A DNA stretch of 43,881 nucleotides from Vibrio sp. UBA2441 (lineage in GTDB: Bacteria > Pseudomonadota > Gammaproteobacteria > Enterobacterales > Vibrionaceae): positions 8,268-52,148 of the forward strand of contig DDQN01000077.1 in NCBI GenBank assembly GCA_002342685.1, written 5' to 3'. Numbering within the stretch: the stretch's first letter is position 1; every line of letters starts with the position of its first letter. The notes beneath the pieces are model-generated. The model was not told where the DNA came from. It did not search any database and was given only the letters and a program-made list of their open reading frames with translations. A program made the position numbers and the translations under genes. Below are positions 15,239 through 23,857 of this stretch, in pieces.

Positions 15239-16093
15239 ATGATACTCAATTTACTTACAGAAGGTTTGGTGTTTGCAGGTGCCTGCATTTTGGTTAGCTC
15301 TTTGCCCCTAGTACGCAACTTGATCTCGCAAACTTCATCTAAATCACTACGCCATAGATGGTACACCTTAGCGGCATTGATTGCCTTTTTCATTATTGGC
15401 TATTTAAGTTATATAATGGTCTTTTGGAATAGGCCCGTGACCTGGTTTAACCTGATTGTACCGGTTGTTTTTTTTCTTGGGGCAATCTTCGTCTGGTTGA
15501 CGGTTACACTTTCACTTCAAACTATTGCGGATGTCCGCCGCATTACGCTTCTAGAGCGTGAGAATATTACCGATCCTTTAATCGGTATCTATAATCGCCG
15601 CTACTTGGATCGCTGTCTCATCGAGGAATACGCATACGCACAGCAAAATGCGTTACCACTTTCTGTGCTGCTAATAGATGTTGACCACTTTAAGCGCGTC
15701 AATGATACGTACGGGCATCAAGTGGGAGATCTTGTCCTGAAGCACTTGGGGAAGCTTCTTTTACAGGTTCTTCGCTCATCAGATATTGCCATACGTTACG
15801 GTGGAGAGGAGATATTGATCGTCGCCCCCAATACAATCACCTCTTCAGCGGAAACTTTGGCAGAGCGTCTTCGCAAACATGTAGAGGCTAATAAAATAAA
15901 ACTGACAAACGAACTCAATGAGACACATGAAATTTGCATAACCATTAGTGTTGGTGTGGCGACTTTGAGTGAAGAAACCTCTGACTGCAATAAACTTGTC
16001 CAAAATGCAGATGAAGCGGTCTATCACGCCAAACAAGAAGGCCGAAATTGTATTTTCACCCATAAGTGCCAACACGCCGATGGCATGCCATGA
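15239..16093 (+). CDS. Membrane-bound diguanylate cyclase
   Basis: A 284-residue protein. Three hydrophobic segments (about residues 1-25, 45-65 and 75-95) are followed by a GGDEF domain from about residue 120. The active-site variant is RYGGEEIL, and an RSSD sits five residues upstream of GGEEI in the inhibitory I-site position, so product feedback by c-di-GMP is likely. DVDHFKRVNDTYGHQVGD is the usual substrate-binding region. It should make c-di-GMP in response to an unknown membrane or periplasmic cue. CGAGGA lies 7 nt before the ATG. It is monocistronic. Confidence 0.9.
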   Translation: MILNLLTEGLVFAGACILVSSLPLVRNLISQTSSKSLRHRWYTLAALIAFFIIGYLSYIMVFWNRPVTWFNLIVPVVFFLGAIFVWLTVTLSLQTIADVRRITLLERENITDPLIGIYNRRYLDRCLIEEYAYAQQNALPLSVLLIDVDHFKRVNDTYGHQVGDLVLKHLGKLLLQVLRSSDIAIRYGGEEILIVAPNTITSSAETLAERLRKHVEANKIKLTNELNETHEICITISVGVATLSEETSDCNKLVQNADEAVYHAKQEGRNCIFTHKCQHADGMP

Positions 16094-16279
16094 TTCAATA
16101 GTGGTTAATGTGGCCTCTTTTTCAGCTTTGCAGGTTAACTGATTAGAACTAAATCACACCACTAACAATGAAAGTACACACCTATAAATTCCTTGAGTTA
16201 TAGTAAATAATTAATTGATTTAAATATCGTTTACTCTGTTGGAGTGAGCTTTAACTAGAAATAACATGGAGTAGTTCAA

Positions 16280-17293
16280 ATGAAAAAAGTCAGTAGATGG
16301 ATTTTGGGTAGTATGAGTGTCAGCTTGCTTTCAATGTCTGTTGCTCAAGCTCAAGAGTGGCGATTCAATAACTTCTTACCAGAATCTCGCCCAGAATCTA
16401 AAGAACTAGAACAATATGCAGCCGATGTTAAGGAAAAAACCAAAGGCGAGATTGATATTAAAGTATTTAGCGGGGGCTCGCTGGGTCTAAAGAACACTGA
16501 CGTATTACGCTTTTTGCCCCGTGGTGCAGTGGATATGAGCCTTGCTTGGGCTAACTACTTAGGCCGCGATGCTGAAAGCTTAAGTACTGTTATGGTACAG
16601 GGCACAATCGGTTCGGTTGACGAGCTAAAATCAGCGTTACCCGAAGTTAAAAAAATCTACGCAGAAGAGTTTTCTGACTGGGATGTGGCAATCACTGGTT
16701 ATGTAGCACTACCTATGTTGGAAGCATCGATCTTTTGCCGCGAAGATCCTATCAATAGCCTAGATGGTCTGCGTGGCAAGAAGCTGCGTGTTTGGGCGAA
16801 AGATCAAGTAGATACTTTTGGTCGTCTAGGCATTTCTGCGCAAATTATCCCTCAGGAAGAAATGTACGTAGCGATGAAGACAGGCGTTGTAGATTGTGCG
16901 GTTTACCCTGCGCTTTATGCACATACAGTCTCACTTCAAGAAGTGGCTAAGTATGCCGCTTACCTCTACCCAATGGCGTCTGGCCCATACATTCTGGGTA
17001 TGTCTCAAAACAAATGGGACAAACTACCTGAAGATCATCAACAAGCTTTGTTAGAAGCGGGTGATGCGATTTGGGAACGTACTAACTCATATGACGACGA
17101 CCACCAGAAAGAGCTAGCAGCACGAGCGAAAATGGAAGAAAGTGGCGTTAAGTGGCTTGCGGATTTCCCAGAGAAAGATCGCCAAGAGTTTAATGCTGCA
17201 ATCACTGATGTGTGGGGTGAGCTGGCGAAGGAAGCGGGTGGTAAAGCACCGATGTATCGTGAGCGCGTGTTGACTGCTCTAGGTAAAAAGTAA
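16280..17293 (+). CDS. dctP: TRAP transporter solute-binding protein (DctP family)
   Basis: A 337-residue periplasmic protein with a signal peptide ending AQAQ (about residue 24) before EWRFNNFLPESRP. It shows the family's GGSLGLKNTDVLRFLPRGAVDM and GLRGKKLRVW blocks; the latter carries the conserved arginine that salt-bridges a substrate carboxylate. It delivers an organic acid-like ligand to the permease encoded by the next two genes. GGAGTAG lies before the ATG. The substrate is unknown. Confidence 0.88.
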   Translation: MKKVSRWILGSMSVSLLSMSVAQAQEWRFNNFLPESRPESKELEQYAADVKEKTKGEIDIKVFSGGSLGLKNTDVLRFLPRGAVDMSLAWANYLGRDAESLSTVMVQGTIGSVDELKSALPEVKKIYAEEFSDWDVAITGYVALPMLEASIFCREDPINSLDGLRGKKLRVWAKDQVDTFGRLGISAQIIPQEEMYVAMKTGVVDCAVYPALYAHTVSLQEVAKYAAYLYPMASGPYILGMSQNKWDKLPEDHQQALLEAGDAIWERTNSYDDDHQKELAARAKMEESGVKWLADFPEKDRQEFNAAITDVWGELAKEAGGKAPMYRERVLTALGKK

Positions 17294-17306
17294 CCCTACG
17301 GTATTT

Positions 17307-17813
17307 ATGAATTCAATAAAAATAACTGTTGAAAAAGGGTTGAGACATTCAGCCTTTTTTCTCGCAGTCTTATCTGCATTGTCATTGACAGCTATTCTGG
17401 TGGTTATTGTTGTCAGTGTTGTTCTACGTAAGTTTTTTGGTGCTCCGTTATTTTTTGCCGAAGAACTCGTAGGCTTACTGATGAGTGCTAGCTTATTTTT
17501 AGCACTGCCTATGGCAACTATCAAAGGTCAACATATCCGAGTAACTCTACTCGTTGAAGCATTCCGAAGTCGTTCACCTACCGCTGCCAAGCTTTTACTG
17601 TATGCTGGAACATTGGTTGGCATCGCCTTTACTGGCTGGATATTATGGGAAGCTATTCCTTGGATGGAGTTTGCAATTAAGCGAGAGCTTAAATCAGAAA
17701 CAGCTCGGATATTGTTATATCCACTGATGTCTGTGATCCCTATTTCTATGGCGCTATGTGGCATGATTTACAGCGCAAAAATCGTTGGTATTCTTAAATT
17801 AGAGGAACGTTAA
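17307..17813 (+). CDS. dctQ: TRAP transporter small permease (DctQ family)
   Basis: A 168-residue membrane protein with four hydrophobic segments and the diagnostic RKFFGAPLFFAEELVGLLMS and KGQHIRVTLLVEAF patterns of DctQ. It complexes with the large subunit. It lies 13 bp after dctP and 1 bp before dctM, so the three are one transcription unit. Confidence 0.9.
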   Translation: MNSIKITVEKGLRHSAFFLAVLSALSLTAILVVIVVSVVLRKFFGAPLFFAEELVGLLMSASLFLALPMATIKGQHIRVTLLVEAFRSRSPTAAKLLLYAGTLVGIAFTGWILWEAIPWMEFAIKRELKSETARILLYPLMSVIPISMALCGMIYSAKIVGILKLEER

Positions 17814-17814
17814 G

Positions 17815-19104
17815 ATGTTTTGGACGACCCTCGTCTCCGTGCTAGTGGCTACTGCAAGTAGTGGTATCGCGCTAGGAGCAGCGCTCGGGTTTACCGGGCT
17901 AATTATTCTTCATTTCTTTAACTACGGCTCTGCTTATCTTGCAGTAGATACTGTTTGGGGGATTTTTAATTCTTTCACACTAAGTGCAGTACCTATGTTT
18001 ATACTTTTAGGTGAAATTCTATTAAGAAGTGGCCTTAGCGAGCGAGCATACGCTGCATTCACTCCAATTTTTGCACGCATCCCTGGAGGGTTACTGCATT
18101 CCAATGTAGCTGTGTGTACGTTATTTGGTGCGGTTAGCGGTTCTAGTTTATCAACTGCCGCAGCAATTGGTTCGGTAGCGTATCCAGAATTAAGTAAGCG
18201 AGGCTACAATAAAGAAGCTGTCGTTGGTAGCCTTGCTGGCGCAGGGACGCTGGGGCTATTGATCCCACCAAGCTTATCATTACTTATCTTTGGAGCATTG
18301 ACTGAAACGTCGATAGGACGGTTATTCGCGGCCGGTATTGTGCCGGGCGCAATGGTGAGTGTTTTGTTTATGCTGTATATCTTTTTACGCAGTGTAAAAG
18401 ACCCATCAATAGCTCCAAGGGATAACACCGTTTATTCTTTAGGCTTTATTCTTATGGGGCTCGCGCGAGTCTGGCCCATTTTACTACTAATTTTAGCCAT
18501 CATGGGTAGTATCATGTTTGGCATTGCGACGCCTACTGAAGCTGCAGGTGTTGGAGTAGCAGTAGCGATAGTTATTTCATTTATTTGGGGTGACTTAACC
18601 ATAAAAGGCCTTATTGGTTCTGTTTATCGCAGTGCTTTAATGTTCGCCTCGATTGGCTTTATCGTGCTTGGCGCAGCCATTCTTTCTCAGTCGGTGAGTA
18701 TTCTTGGTGTCCCTCAAGCGATATTAGAAACGGCAATAGATAGTGGTTTAGGCAAGTACGGCATTTTCCTGCTAATTGTTTTTATCTATGTACTGTTTGG
18801 GTGTGTTTTCGATGGTCTATCTCTGATGATCATGACGCTACCTATCGTGTTCCCTCTACTGACGGGTCTTGGGTTTGACCCTATCTGGATAGGAGTAATG
18901 ATCACTATTTTGATTGAGATTGGACAAGTCACACCACCTGTCGGGCTCAATTTATCAGTATTAACAGCAATAACTAATGGTGAAATTAGTTTGGGTCGTA
19001 CGGCTATCGCCACGATCCCATACTGGGGTATATTGCTGCTCGCAATTATCATCATCACCTTTATTCCAAGTGTGGTATTAATTTTACCTAACGCAATTTT
19101 CTAA
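17815..19104 (+). CDS. dctM: TRAP transporter large permease (DctM family)
   Basis: A 429-residue protein with about 11-12 membrane segments and conserved DctM features: GAVSGSSLSTAAAIGSVAYPELSKRGYNKE, LIPPSLSLLIFGALTETSIGRLFAAGIVPG and GQVTPPVGLNL near the C terminus. It is the sodium-coupled transport subunit. It starts one base after dctQ ends. Confidence 0.93.
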   Translation: MFWTTLVSVLVATASSGIALGAALGFTGLIILHFFNYGSAYLAVDTVWGIFNSFTLSAVPMFILLGEILLRSGLSERAYAAFTPIFARIPGGLLHSNVAVCTLFGAVSGSSLSTAAAIGSVAYPELSKRGYNKEAVVGSLAGAGTLGLLIPPSLSLLIFGALTETSIGRLFAAGIVPGAMVSVLFMLYIFLRSVKDPSIAPRDNTVYSLGFILMGLARVWPILLLILAIMGSIMFGIATPTEAAGVGVAVAIVISFIWGDLTIKGLIGSVYRSALMFASIGFIVLGAAILSQSVSILGVPQAILETAIDSGLGKYGIFLLIVFIYVLFGCVFDGLSLMIMTLPIVFPLLTGLGFDPIWIGVMITILIEIGQVTPPVGLNLSVLTAITNGEISLGRTAIATIPYWGILLLAIIIITFIPSVVLILPNAIF

Positions 19105-19114
19105 AAGAGATTTT

Positions 19115-19519
19115 ATGGCTATTAAACTAAAGTCAGCAAGTTACGGTCCGGCTATCGCAGCGATCAATGATAATGGCGAACTTCTATTTGGGACCGAAAA
19201 AGACAATCTATCAGCAGTACCCGCAATGGATAGCCCAGCGATGACTCTTTTGTATTCTGTGGCATCGTGTATGGTACTGTCACTGCAAATGGTAGCTAAA
19301 AGAAAGAAGATTGATATCAACCCATTTAGCTTTGATGTTATTGCGCACAAGGGAACTGAGCTTCCAATGCACTTTGCTCGCTATGAAATTGCCCTTAGTG
19401 CTGGTGTTCATGAGGATATTGAAGTGGCGGAAAAACTTCTTAAAGACGCTAAATCTATTTGTACGATTAGTAACAGCCTGTCGGGAACATTCGAACTCAG
19501 TTTAAGAGGCAAGGAGTAA
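19115..19519 (+). CDS. OsmC/Ohr-family protein
   Basis: A 134-residue protein of the OsmC fold. The motif ASCMVLSLQMVAKRKKID holds the first redox cysteine (about residue 53) at the start of the central helix, and the second is in KSICTISNSLSG (about 116). OsmC/Ohr members are thiol peroxidases or act on sulfur compounds. It lies 10 bp after dctM and 3 bp before the GYD gene, so it is part of the TRAP operon and may handle a reactive or sulfur-containing imported compound (inference). Confidence 0.75.
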   Translation: MAIKLKSASYGPAIAAINDNGELLFGTEKDNLSAVPAMDSPAMTLLYSVASCMVLSLQMVAKRKKIDINPFSFDVIAHKGTELPMHFARYEIALSAGVHEDIEVAEKLLKDAKSICTISNSLSGTFELSLRGKE

Positions 19520-19522
19520 AGC

Positions 19523-19858
19523 ATGACATTACAAACGTATTTGGTTCAGGTCGCATTTACCGCTGAGGCAATGGCGGGGCTAGTGGCCAACCCAGAAAAT
19601 CGACTCAATAGCATGATCCCAATTGTTGAGAAGATGGGAGGGAACTTTATCGGTAGTTGGATCTCATTTGGTGAATATGACTCGATTGCCATAATAGAAA
19701 TGCCTGACAATATTCATATAAAGGCCTTTTCAATGGCGGCTTTGGCTGGTGGCGGTTTACGTCACTTTCATATCACGCCGATGATGTCGTTTGAAGAGGG
19801 AGTTCAAGCAATGACACTTGCGGGAAAACTGGCTTATCAGGCCCCGAAAAATAATTAG
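19523..19858 (+). CDS. GYD-domain protein
   Basis: A 111-residue protein matching the GYD domain (Pfam PF08734): TYLVQVAFTAEAMAGL, KMGGNFIGSWISFGEYDSIAIIEMPD, and SMAALAGGGLRHFHITPMMSFEEGVQAM. GEYD is the signature motif. The family has no established biochemical activity and is often found next to transport and catabolic genes. It is the last gene of the TRAP operon and is followed by a strong terminator. Confidence 0.82.
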   Translation: MTLQTYLVQVAFTAEAMAGLVANPENRLNSMIPIVEKMGGNFIGSWISFGEYDSIAIIEMPDNIHIKAFSMAALAGGGLRHFHITPMMSFEEGVQAMTLAGKLAYQAPKNN

Positions 19859-19908
19859 TTGATCTAACGTAAAGCCTCCTCTTGCGGGATAAAGAATTAT
19901 AAAAGTTG

Positions 19909-19940
19909 AAAGGTAGCCAACTAAAATTGGCCACCTTTTT
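19909..19940 (+). terminator. Terminator of the TRAP operon
   Basis: AAAGGT-A-GCCAA (19909-19920) pairs with TTGGC-C-ACCTTT (19927-19938), leaving one mismatch and a 6-nt loop, and the stem runs into a T tract. It lies about 50 bp after the last gene. Confidence 0.85.
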
Positions 19941-20040
19941 AGAGTTTCACCAGAATAATCGTTCCGATTCATTCGGCGTCAAACCTTCACTATATTGATG
20001 AGGCCGAACGCCAATAGAAATATTAGAAGATGGGAAGCCA

Positions 20041-20080
20041 ATCTGACAGGTATTGTATCAAGAATGGGTAACTGTCAGAT
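20041..20080. repeat. 9-bp inverted repeat between convergent genes
   Basis: ATCTGACAG (20041-20049) is exactly inverted as CTGTCAGAT (20072-20080), 22 bp apart. It lies between the GYD gene and the DUF2999 gene, in a stretch (19859-20159) otherwise holding only the operon terminator. Its role is unknown. Confidence 0.4.
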
Positions 20081-20159
20081 CAGGTCTGAGCTATTACACG
20101 TTCAGAATTTCAATTTTAACCCTCTATACGACCCTTTCGATAGTTAACCGCAGACAGGC

Positions 20160-20411
20160 TTACTTCTGCAATTGCTCTTTAGCTGCTTCTACTTTTGAGA
20201 AGTCTAAGCCTAACTCATTTACCGCTTCTTTAATCAGGGCGGGGTTTTGCATCACCTGTCCCATCATCAGCTGAAGCTTTTCTTGAGGTAAACCCAACTG
20301 GCTGATTGTAGCCATTGCAGCTAGAGGGTTTTGTGTTAGCACTTCAAAAAGCTCGTTGATCTTTTCGTCACTAATATTGTTCTCTTTCAATATTGCAAGA
20401 ATCGGGTTCAT
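20160..20411 (-). CDS. DUF2999-type small protein
   Basis: An 83-residue, helical, soluble protein starting MNPILAILKENNISDEKINELFEVL. It resembles the DUF2999 family, which is largely confined to Vibrio relatives and has no known function. Two repeated helical units with the pattern NP-x-AAMATISQLGLP and NP-A-LIKEAVNELGL are visible. The ATG at 20411 is preferred over one at 20429, since AGGTAACGAG directly precedes it. It is not in an operon. Confidence 0.72.
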   Translation of the reverse strand: MNPILAILKENNISDEKINELFEVLTQNPLAAMATISQLGLPQEKLQLMMGQVMQNPALIKEAVNELGLDFSKVEAAKEQLQK

Positions 20412-20441
20412 CTCGTTACCTTTAAACATTAAATGAAATAG

Positions 20442-20714
20442 ATGCGAAGTCTAACATTTGACTCTGCTTGGTTGTACTCTGAACTCACTTCCAAACGTTT
20501 TTTTGTTCCTGTTGCCTTTGTAACGTTATCCAAGGCGCATGAGCATGATCGCAAACTTCCAAACCACTGTTTAGATAAATTTAGGTTATACCAAACTAAA
20601 TTCTCGAACATCTCCTCTTTTACTTCTGATTACCGATGGAACAACTGGCTTAATGGAGCCCATGACTTCATTGTTTTTCATATCAAGAATAAGCTACAAG
20701 AATGCAGTAAATGA
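20442..20714 (+). CDS. Doubtful 90-codon reading frame
   Basis: This frame fills the 305-bp gap between the DUF2999 start and the kinase 3' end. It has no recognisable domain and no Shine-Dalgarno sequence, and its 5' end lies in the promoter region of the DUF2999 gene. It could simply be non-coding sequence. I list it only because no other gene explains this stretch. Confidence 0.2.
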   Translation: MRSLTFDSAWLYSELTSKRFFVPVAFVTLSKAHEHDRKLPNHCLDKFRLYQTKFSNISSFTSDYRWNNWLNGAHDFIVFHIKNKLQECSK

Positions 20715-20716
20715 AC

Positions 20717-22417
20717 TCATTTTACCCATTCTACGATGGTCTGTTTTATCTCGTTTGCGGTATAAGGTTTGATCAATATACCGTCCATACCAGACTCAAT
20801 ACATAGTTCACGTTCTTCCAAGGTCGAACCTGCCGTCAAGGCAATGATAGGGGTATTAAAACCTTGTTCACGCAGAACTTTTGTTGCCTGATAACCGTCC
20901 ATTTCTGGCATTCGGCAGTCCATAAACACCAGATCATAGTGATTCGAATTTACAGCAGAAACTGCCTCAATTCCGTTCCAACAAGTATCTGGTTCTATAC
21001 CTATTTTACCCAACATCTGTTTCACAATGAGCTGATTGAGGCTAGCATCGTCGACGACTAATATTCGTAACGCCTGCCAATCCATAGTGACATGTTTATC
21101 AGCCATGGCGCTGTCTGCACATTTTGCTTCATCACCTTGCGGAACAGGTAATTGCACACAAAACTTGGCCCCTTTGCCTAACTCGCTTTCACATTCAATC
21201 CCCCCTTCCATTAACACAGTGAGGTTTTTACAAATGGCCAGGCCAAGTCCTGAGCCTTCATGAATGCGTCGGCTGGATCTATCTACTTGCACAAAGGGAT
21301 CAAACAAAGAGTCTAACGCCGTTTCTGGGATACCTATTCCGGTATCAATAACCTCGAAAGTTAAATAGCCATTACACCAACGGGCGTTAAGCGTTACTTT
21401 CCCCTCGGGAGTGAATTTAAAGGCATTGCCAATCAGATTGACTAAAATCTGCTTAATTCTATCAAGGTCGCCAATCAAAACCGCCGGAATACCCTCTGTT
21501 TTTACGGTAAATTGCACTCGCGTTTCTGCTGCTCTACCGGCAAAAATACCGTGAATCGCCTCTTCGAGACGTTGCCAGCGAAAATGTGCCGGCACAATTT
21601 CCATCATTCCCGCATTCATTTTGCTAAAGTCGAGTAAATCGTTGATGATCACGCGCAACAGCTCGCCACCCTGAACCAGATTACGCAAATACTGCTGTTG
21701 CTCATCTGTCATGGTCGTTGATTGCAGCAAATCTACACTGCCGAGTACACCATTGAGTGGAGTTCTAAGTTCGTGGTTGATCATCGCAACAAACTCTTTG
21801 GTGGCTTTTTCTGACTCCTCTGCACGTACTCTGAGTTGCACTTCTTTTTGCCACATCAAGCTACGACTTAACGCCACTTTGATAAGCTCGCCAATTAAAG
21901 TCAGTTTGTTAACTATGGTGTCCTGATCCACTTCACTGGTATCAACGATAAATACGAACCCTGCGACTTGTTTACGCTCAACCATAATAGGGATAAACAG
22001 ACGGTTATCGTTCCAGCAACTGAATCGGCATTGTTGATTTTCACAGCCGCGGAGATCAACATTGCCATATAAACTTGCCGATAAGGTGTTAAATACCTCT
22101 ACATTAATATGTAATAGTACGTCTCGTACCAGAGGGCTATAGGCTAACTGGCGGACAAAGGAATGCAACTGTACTTCATCCAGCTTTTTAGCCAGAAAAG
22201 AGCGGCCAAAACTTATCAGTACCTTATCGATGTGTTCTTCAAACTCAAACTTTCGCATGTGCTGTTCAGAGCGTTTTTCTAGTTGCTTCAGTGCAGATTG
22301 AAGCTGCTGATTAAGTTGATATAACTCTAAACTTTTATCTTCCAATAACTTTTCAGCCGCTTGTCTAGCCGCTGACTCTCGTTTGAGTTTACGCTCAAGG
22401 TGAGATAACTCATCCAT
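20717..22417 (-). CDS. Hybrid histidine kinase paired with H-NOX
   Basis: A 566-residue cytosolic hybrid kinase. Residues 1-55 form a coiled coil. Residues 60-190 form an unnamed sensor region with a cysteine cluster (C125, C130, C134). HisKA follows with H215 in FVAMINHELRTPLNG, then HATPase with NLIGNAFKF (about 328-336) and IDTGIGIP. The C-terminal receiver (about 450-566) has D500 as phosphoacceptor (FMDCRMPEMDG) and K550. No membrane segment is visible. It lies 6 bp after the H-NOX gene and should be controlled by it: NO binding to H-NOX usually inhibits such kinases. The output partner (an Hpt protein) is not in this window. Confidence 0.9.
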   Translation of the reverse strand: MDELSHLERKLKRESAARQAAEKLLEDKSLELYQLNQQLQSALKQLEKRSEQHMRKFEFEEHIDKVLISFGRSFLAKKLDEVQLHSFVRQLAYSPLVRDVLLHINVEVFNTLSASLYGNVDLRGCENQQCRFSCWNDNRLFIPIMVERKQVAGFVFIVDTSEVDQDTIVNKLTLIGELIKVALSRSLMWQKEVQLRVRAEESEKATKEFVAMINHELRTPLNGVLGSVDLLQSTTMTDEQQQYLRNLVQGGELLRVIINDLLDFSKMNAGMMEIVPAHFRWQRLEEAIHGIFAGRAAETRVQFTVKTEGIPAVLIGDLDRIKQILVNLIGNAFKFTPEGKVTLNARWCNGYLTFEVIDTGIGIPETALDSLFDPFVQVDRSSRRIHEGSGLGLAICKNLTVLMEGGIECESELGKGAKFCVQLPVPQGDEAKCADSAMADKHVTMDWQALRILVVDDASLNQLIVKQMLGKIGIEPDTCWNGIEAVSAVNSNHYDLVFMDCRMPEMDGYQATKVLREQGFNTPIIALTAGSTLEERELCIESGMDGILIKPYTANEIKQTIVEWVK

Positions 22418-22423
22418 ACTGAC

Positions 22424-22963
22424 TTACCCTTTTGTAAGCGAAAAACGCACTTGTTTGCCACTGTCATCAATGTTCCGCTTCGTTATCGTAAGCTGTTCAT
22501 TGAAATGATTAGCGCACCCCTGTACCAGCCCCAGGCAGACATGACTCATGCAACGAACGCTTTGGTAATCGAACACCATATCTGTTTCACTTTCGCTTAT
22601 AAATTCAAAGCTGGGTGGGTTGGCATCTGGGTACAGTTTCTTCACTTCTACATGAATATAGTCTTCTACATGACGGATAAACTGAAAAGCTGACTGACAT
22701 TCTTTCAATCCAGCCTGGTTAGGGATCGTGTTGTACAAGTTATTGAATATACACTCACCAAACACCTGTTGCAGTTCCGTTGCTGGCACACCGCTAATTT
22801 TGCTCAAAGCGATAATCAGCTTTACCAAATCATGGTGATCATATGAACCTACTGCGGTATAAACCCCTTCATCCCGAGCCTGGTCCAGCATATTATCGAG
22901 CGTCTCTAAGCCAAACTTGTCTTCGACCAACTGCATAAACTCGGTAAAGATGATTCCTTTCAT
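22424..22963 (-). CDS. H-NOX heme nitric oxide sensor
   Basis: A 179-residue stand-alone H-NOX (HNOB) protein. The probable proximal heme ligand is the histidine in YIHVEVKKLYP (residue 104 from ATG 22963). The YxSxR propionate-binding motif is present as DYQSVRC. No distal-pocket tyrosine can be judged without a model. NO displaces the heme-histidine contact and alters the adjacent kinase's activity. ATG 22963 is preferred over GTG 22969 because AGGG lies 8 nt before it. It is the first gene of the pair. Confidence 0.92.
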   Translation of the reverse strand: MKGIIFTEFMQLVEDKFGLETLDNMLDQARDEGVYTAVGSYDHHDLVKLIIALSKISGVPATELQQVFGECIFNNLYNTIPNQAGLKECQSAFQFIRHVEDYIHVEVKKLYPDANPPSFEFISESETDMVFDYQSVRCMSHVCLGLVQGCANHFNEQLTITKRNIDDSGKQVRFSLTKG

Positions 22964-23024
22964 TTTCACAACCCTGTATAAGATTAAACCCTGCCTTTAA
23001 GAATGAGCGATGAGGGGTATTTTT

Positions 23025-23768
23025 TCAAACCCGCTTAATAAATGGGCTATAACTTGGAGATGTCGATTTTAACCGCCCTTCTTTATCAAAATCAGTGTCT
23101 GCGTTAAATATGATATTAGGCCTTTCGTTCCATCCCGCTATAATCTGCTTTTGATCGGCTAATGCTATTGTGCAGCGCTGTTGCAGTTTCTCTTTTGAGT
23201 TTCCTTCAAAGTAGCCATGGATGCCGTGTAACAACAACGGCTGTTTTATCGTAAAGCCGCAATAACGTAATGTATAGGCTAACGGCCAAAGGTGCATATT
23301 TGTATCCCCCTCTTTTCCAGCCGGGCCGCTTTCAGAAGCAGAGGCCCCCGTTGTTACGCAAAACAATACCTCTTTACCTTTACATAGTCCGGTGTCAAAC
23401 CGAGCGTCACTTCTGTGCATTGCGCCATGAGTCAGGCAGCGTTCAGTCCACCCTTTTAGAATGGCGGGAGGGCCAAACCACCAGAGTGGAAAATGAAATA
23501 TCACACGGTCAGCAGCGCGAATTTTGTCTATTTCTCTAGCAACATCATTGGGTAATGTGTCACTGTCTGCGGCTTCAGACTGAGACTTCAAAGGGTCGAA
23601 ATCATCACTACTTTTTCCATAGTGTACTGCTCGTTCAATGGGGTCAAAACCCATTGCATAAAGATCAGACCACAACACCTCATCACAGCAGGCCGCGGCA
23701 GAAGCTTTTGCCCATTGAGCATTGAAAGAAGTAACACTTGGATGAGCTAAAACAATTAATGTCGTCAT
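23025..23768 (-). CDS. NAD(P)H:quinone reductase-like flavoprotein
   Basis: A 247-residue flavodoxin-fold protein. LIVLAHPSVTSFNAQWAKA is the FMN/FAD phosphate-binding start, and FHFPLWWFGPPAILKGWTERC is the typical quinone-reductase motif (MdaB/KefF/YwrO-like). VTTGASASESGPAGKEGDTN follows. It probably reduces quinones by two electrons, avoiding semiquinones. It is 43 bp from a long inverted repeat (23811-23842) and is next to a LysR gene, its likely regulator. Confidence 0.85.
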   Translation of the reverse strand: MTTLIVLAHPSVTSFNAQWAKASAAACCDEVLWSDLYAMGFDPIERAVHYGKSSDDFDPLKSQSEAADSDTLPNDVAREIDKIRAADRVIFHFPLWWFGPPAILKGWTERCLTHGAMHRSDARFDTGLCKGKEVLFCVTTGASASESGPAGKEGDTNMHLWPLAYTLRYCGFTIKQPLLLHGIHGYFEGNSKEKLQQRCTIALADQKQIIAGWNERPNIIFNADTDFDKEGRLKSTSPSYSPFIKRV

Positions 23769-23810
23769 TATTTCAGTATATGGTGTTTTTACGAAAATAT
23801 GGGAATAAGT

Positions 23811-23842
23811 AGAGTATCCATTTTATATAAACTAGATACTCT
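23811..23842. promoter_or_regulatory. Inverted repeat upstream of the quinone reductase gene
   Basis: AGAGTATC (23811-23818) is exactly inverted as GATACTCT (23835-23842) with 16 bp between. It lies 43-74 bp upstream of the reductase start, after the LysR stop codon. A LysR-type operator is plausible; a terminator for the LysR gene is less likely for lack of a U tract. Confidence 0.5.
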
Positions 23843-23857
23843 CAATAAGCAACACCA

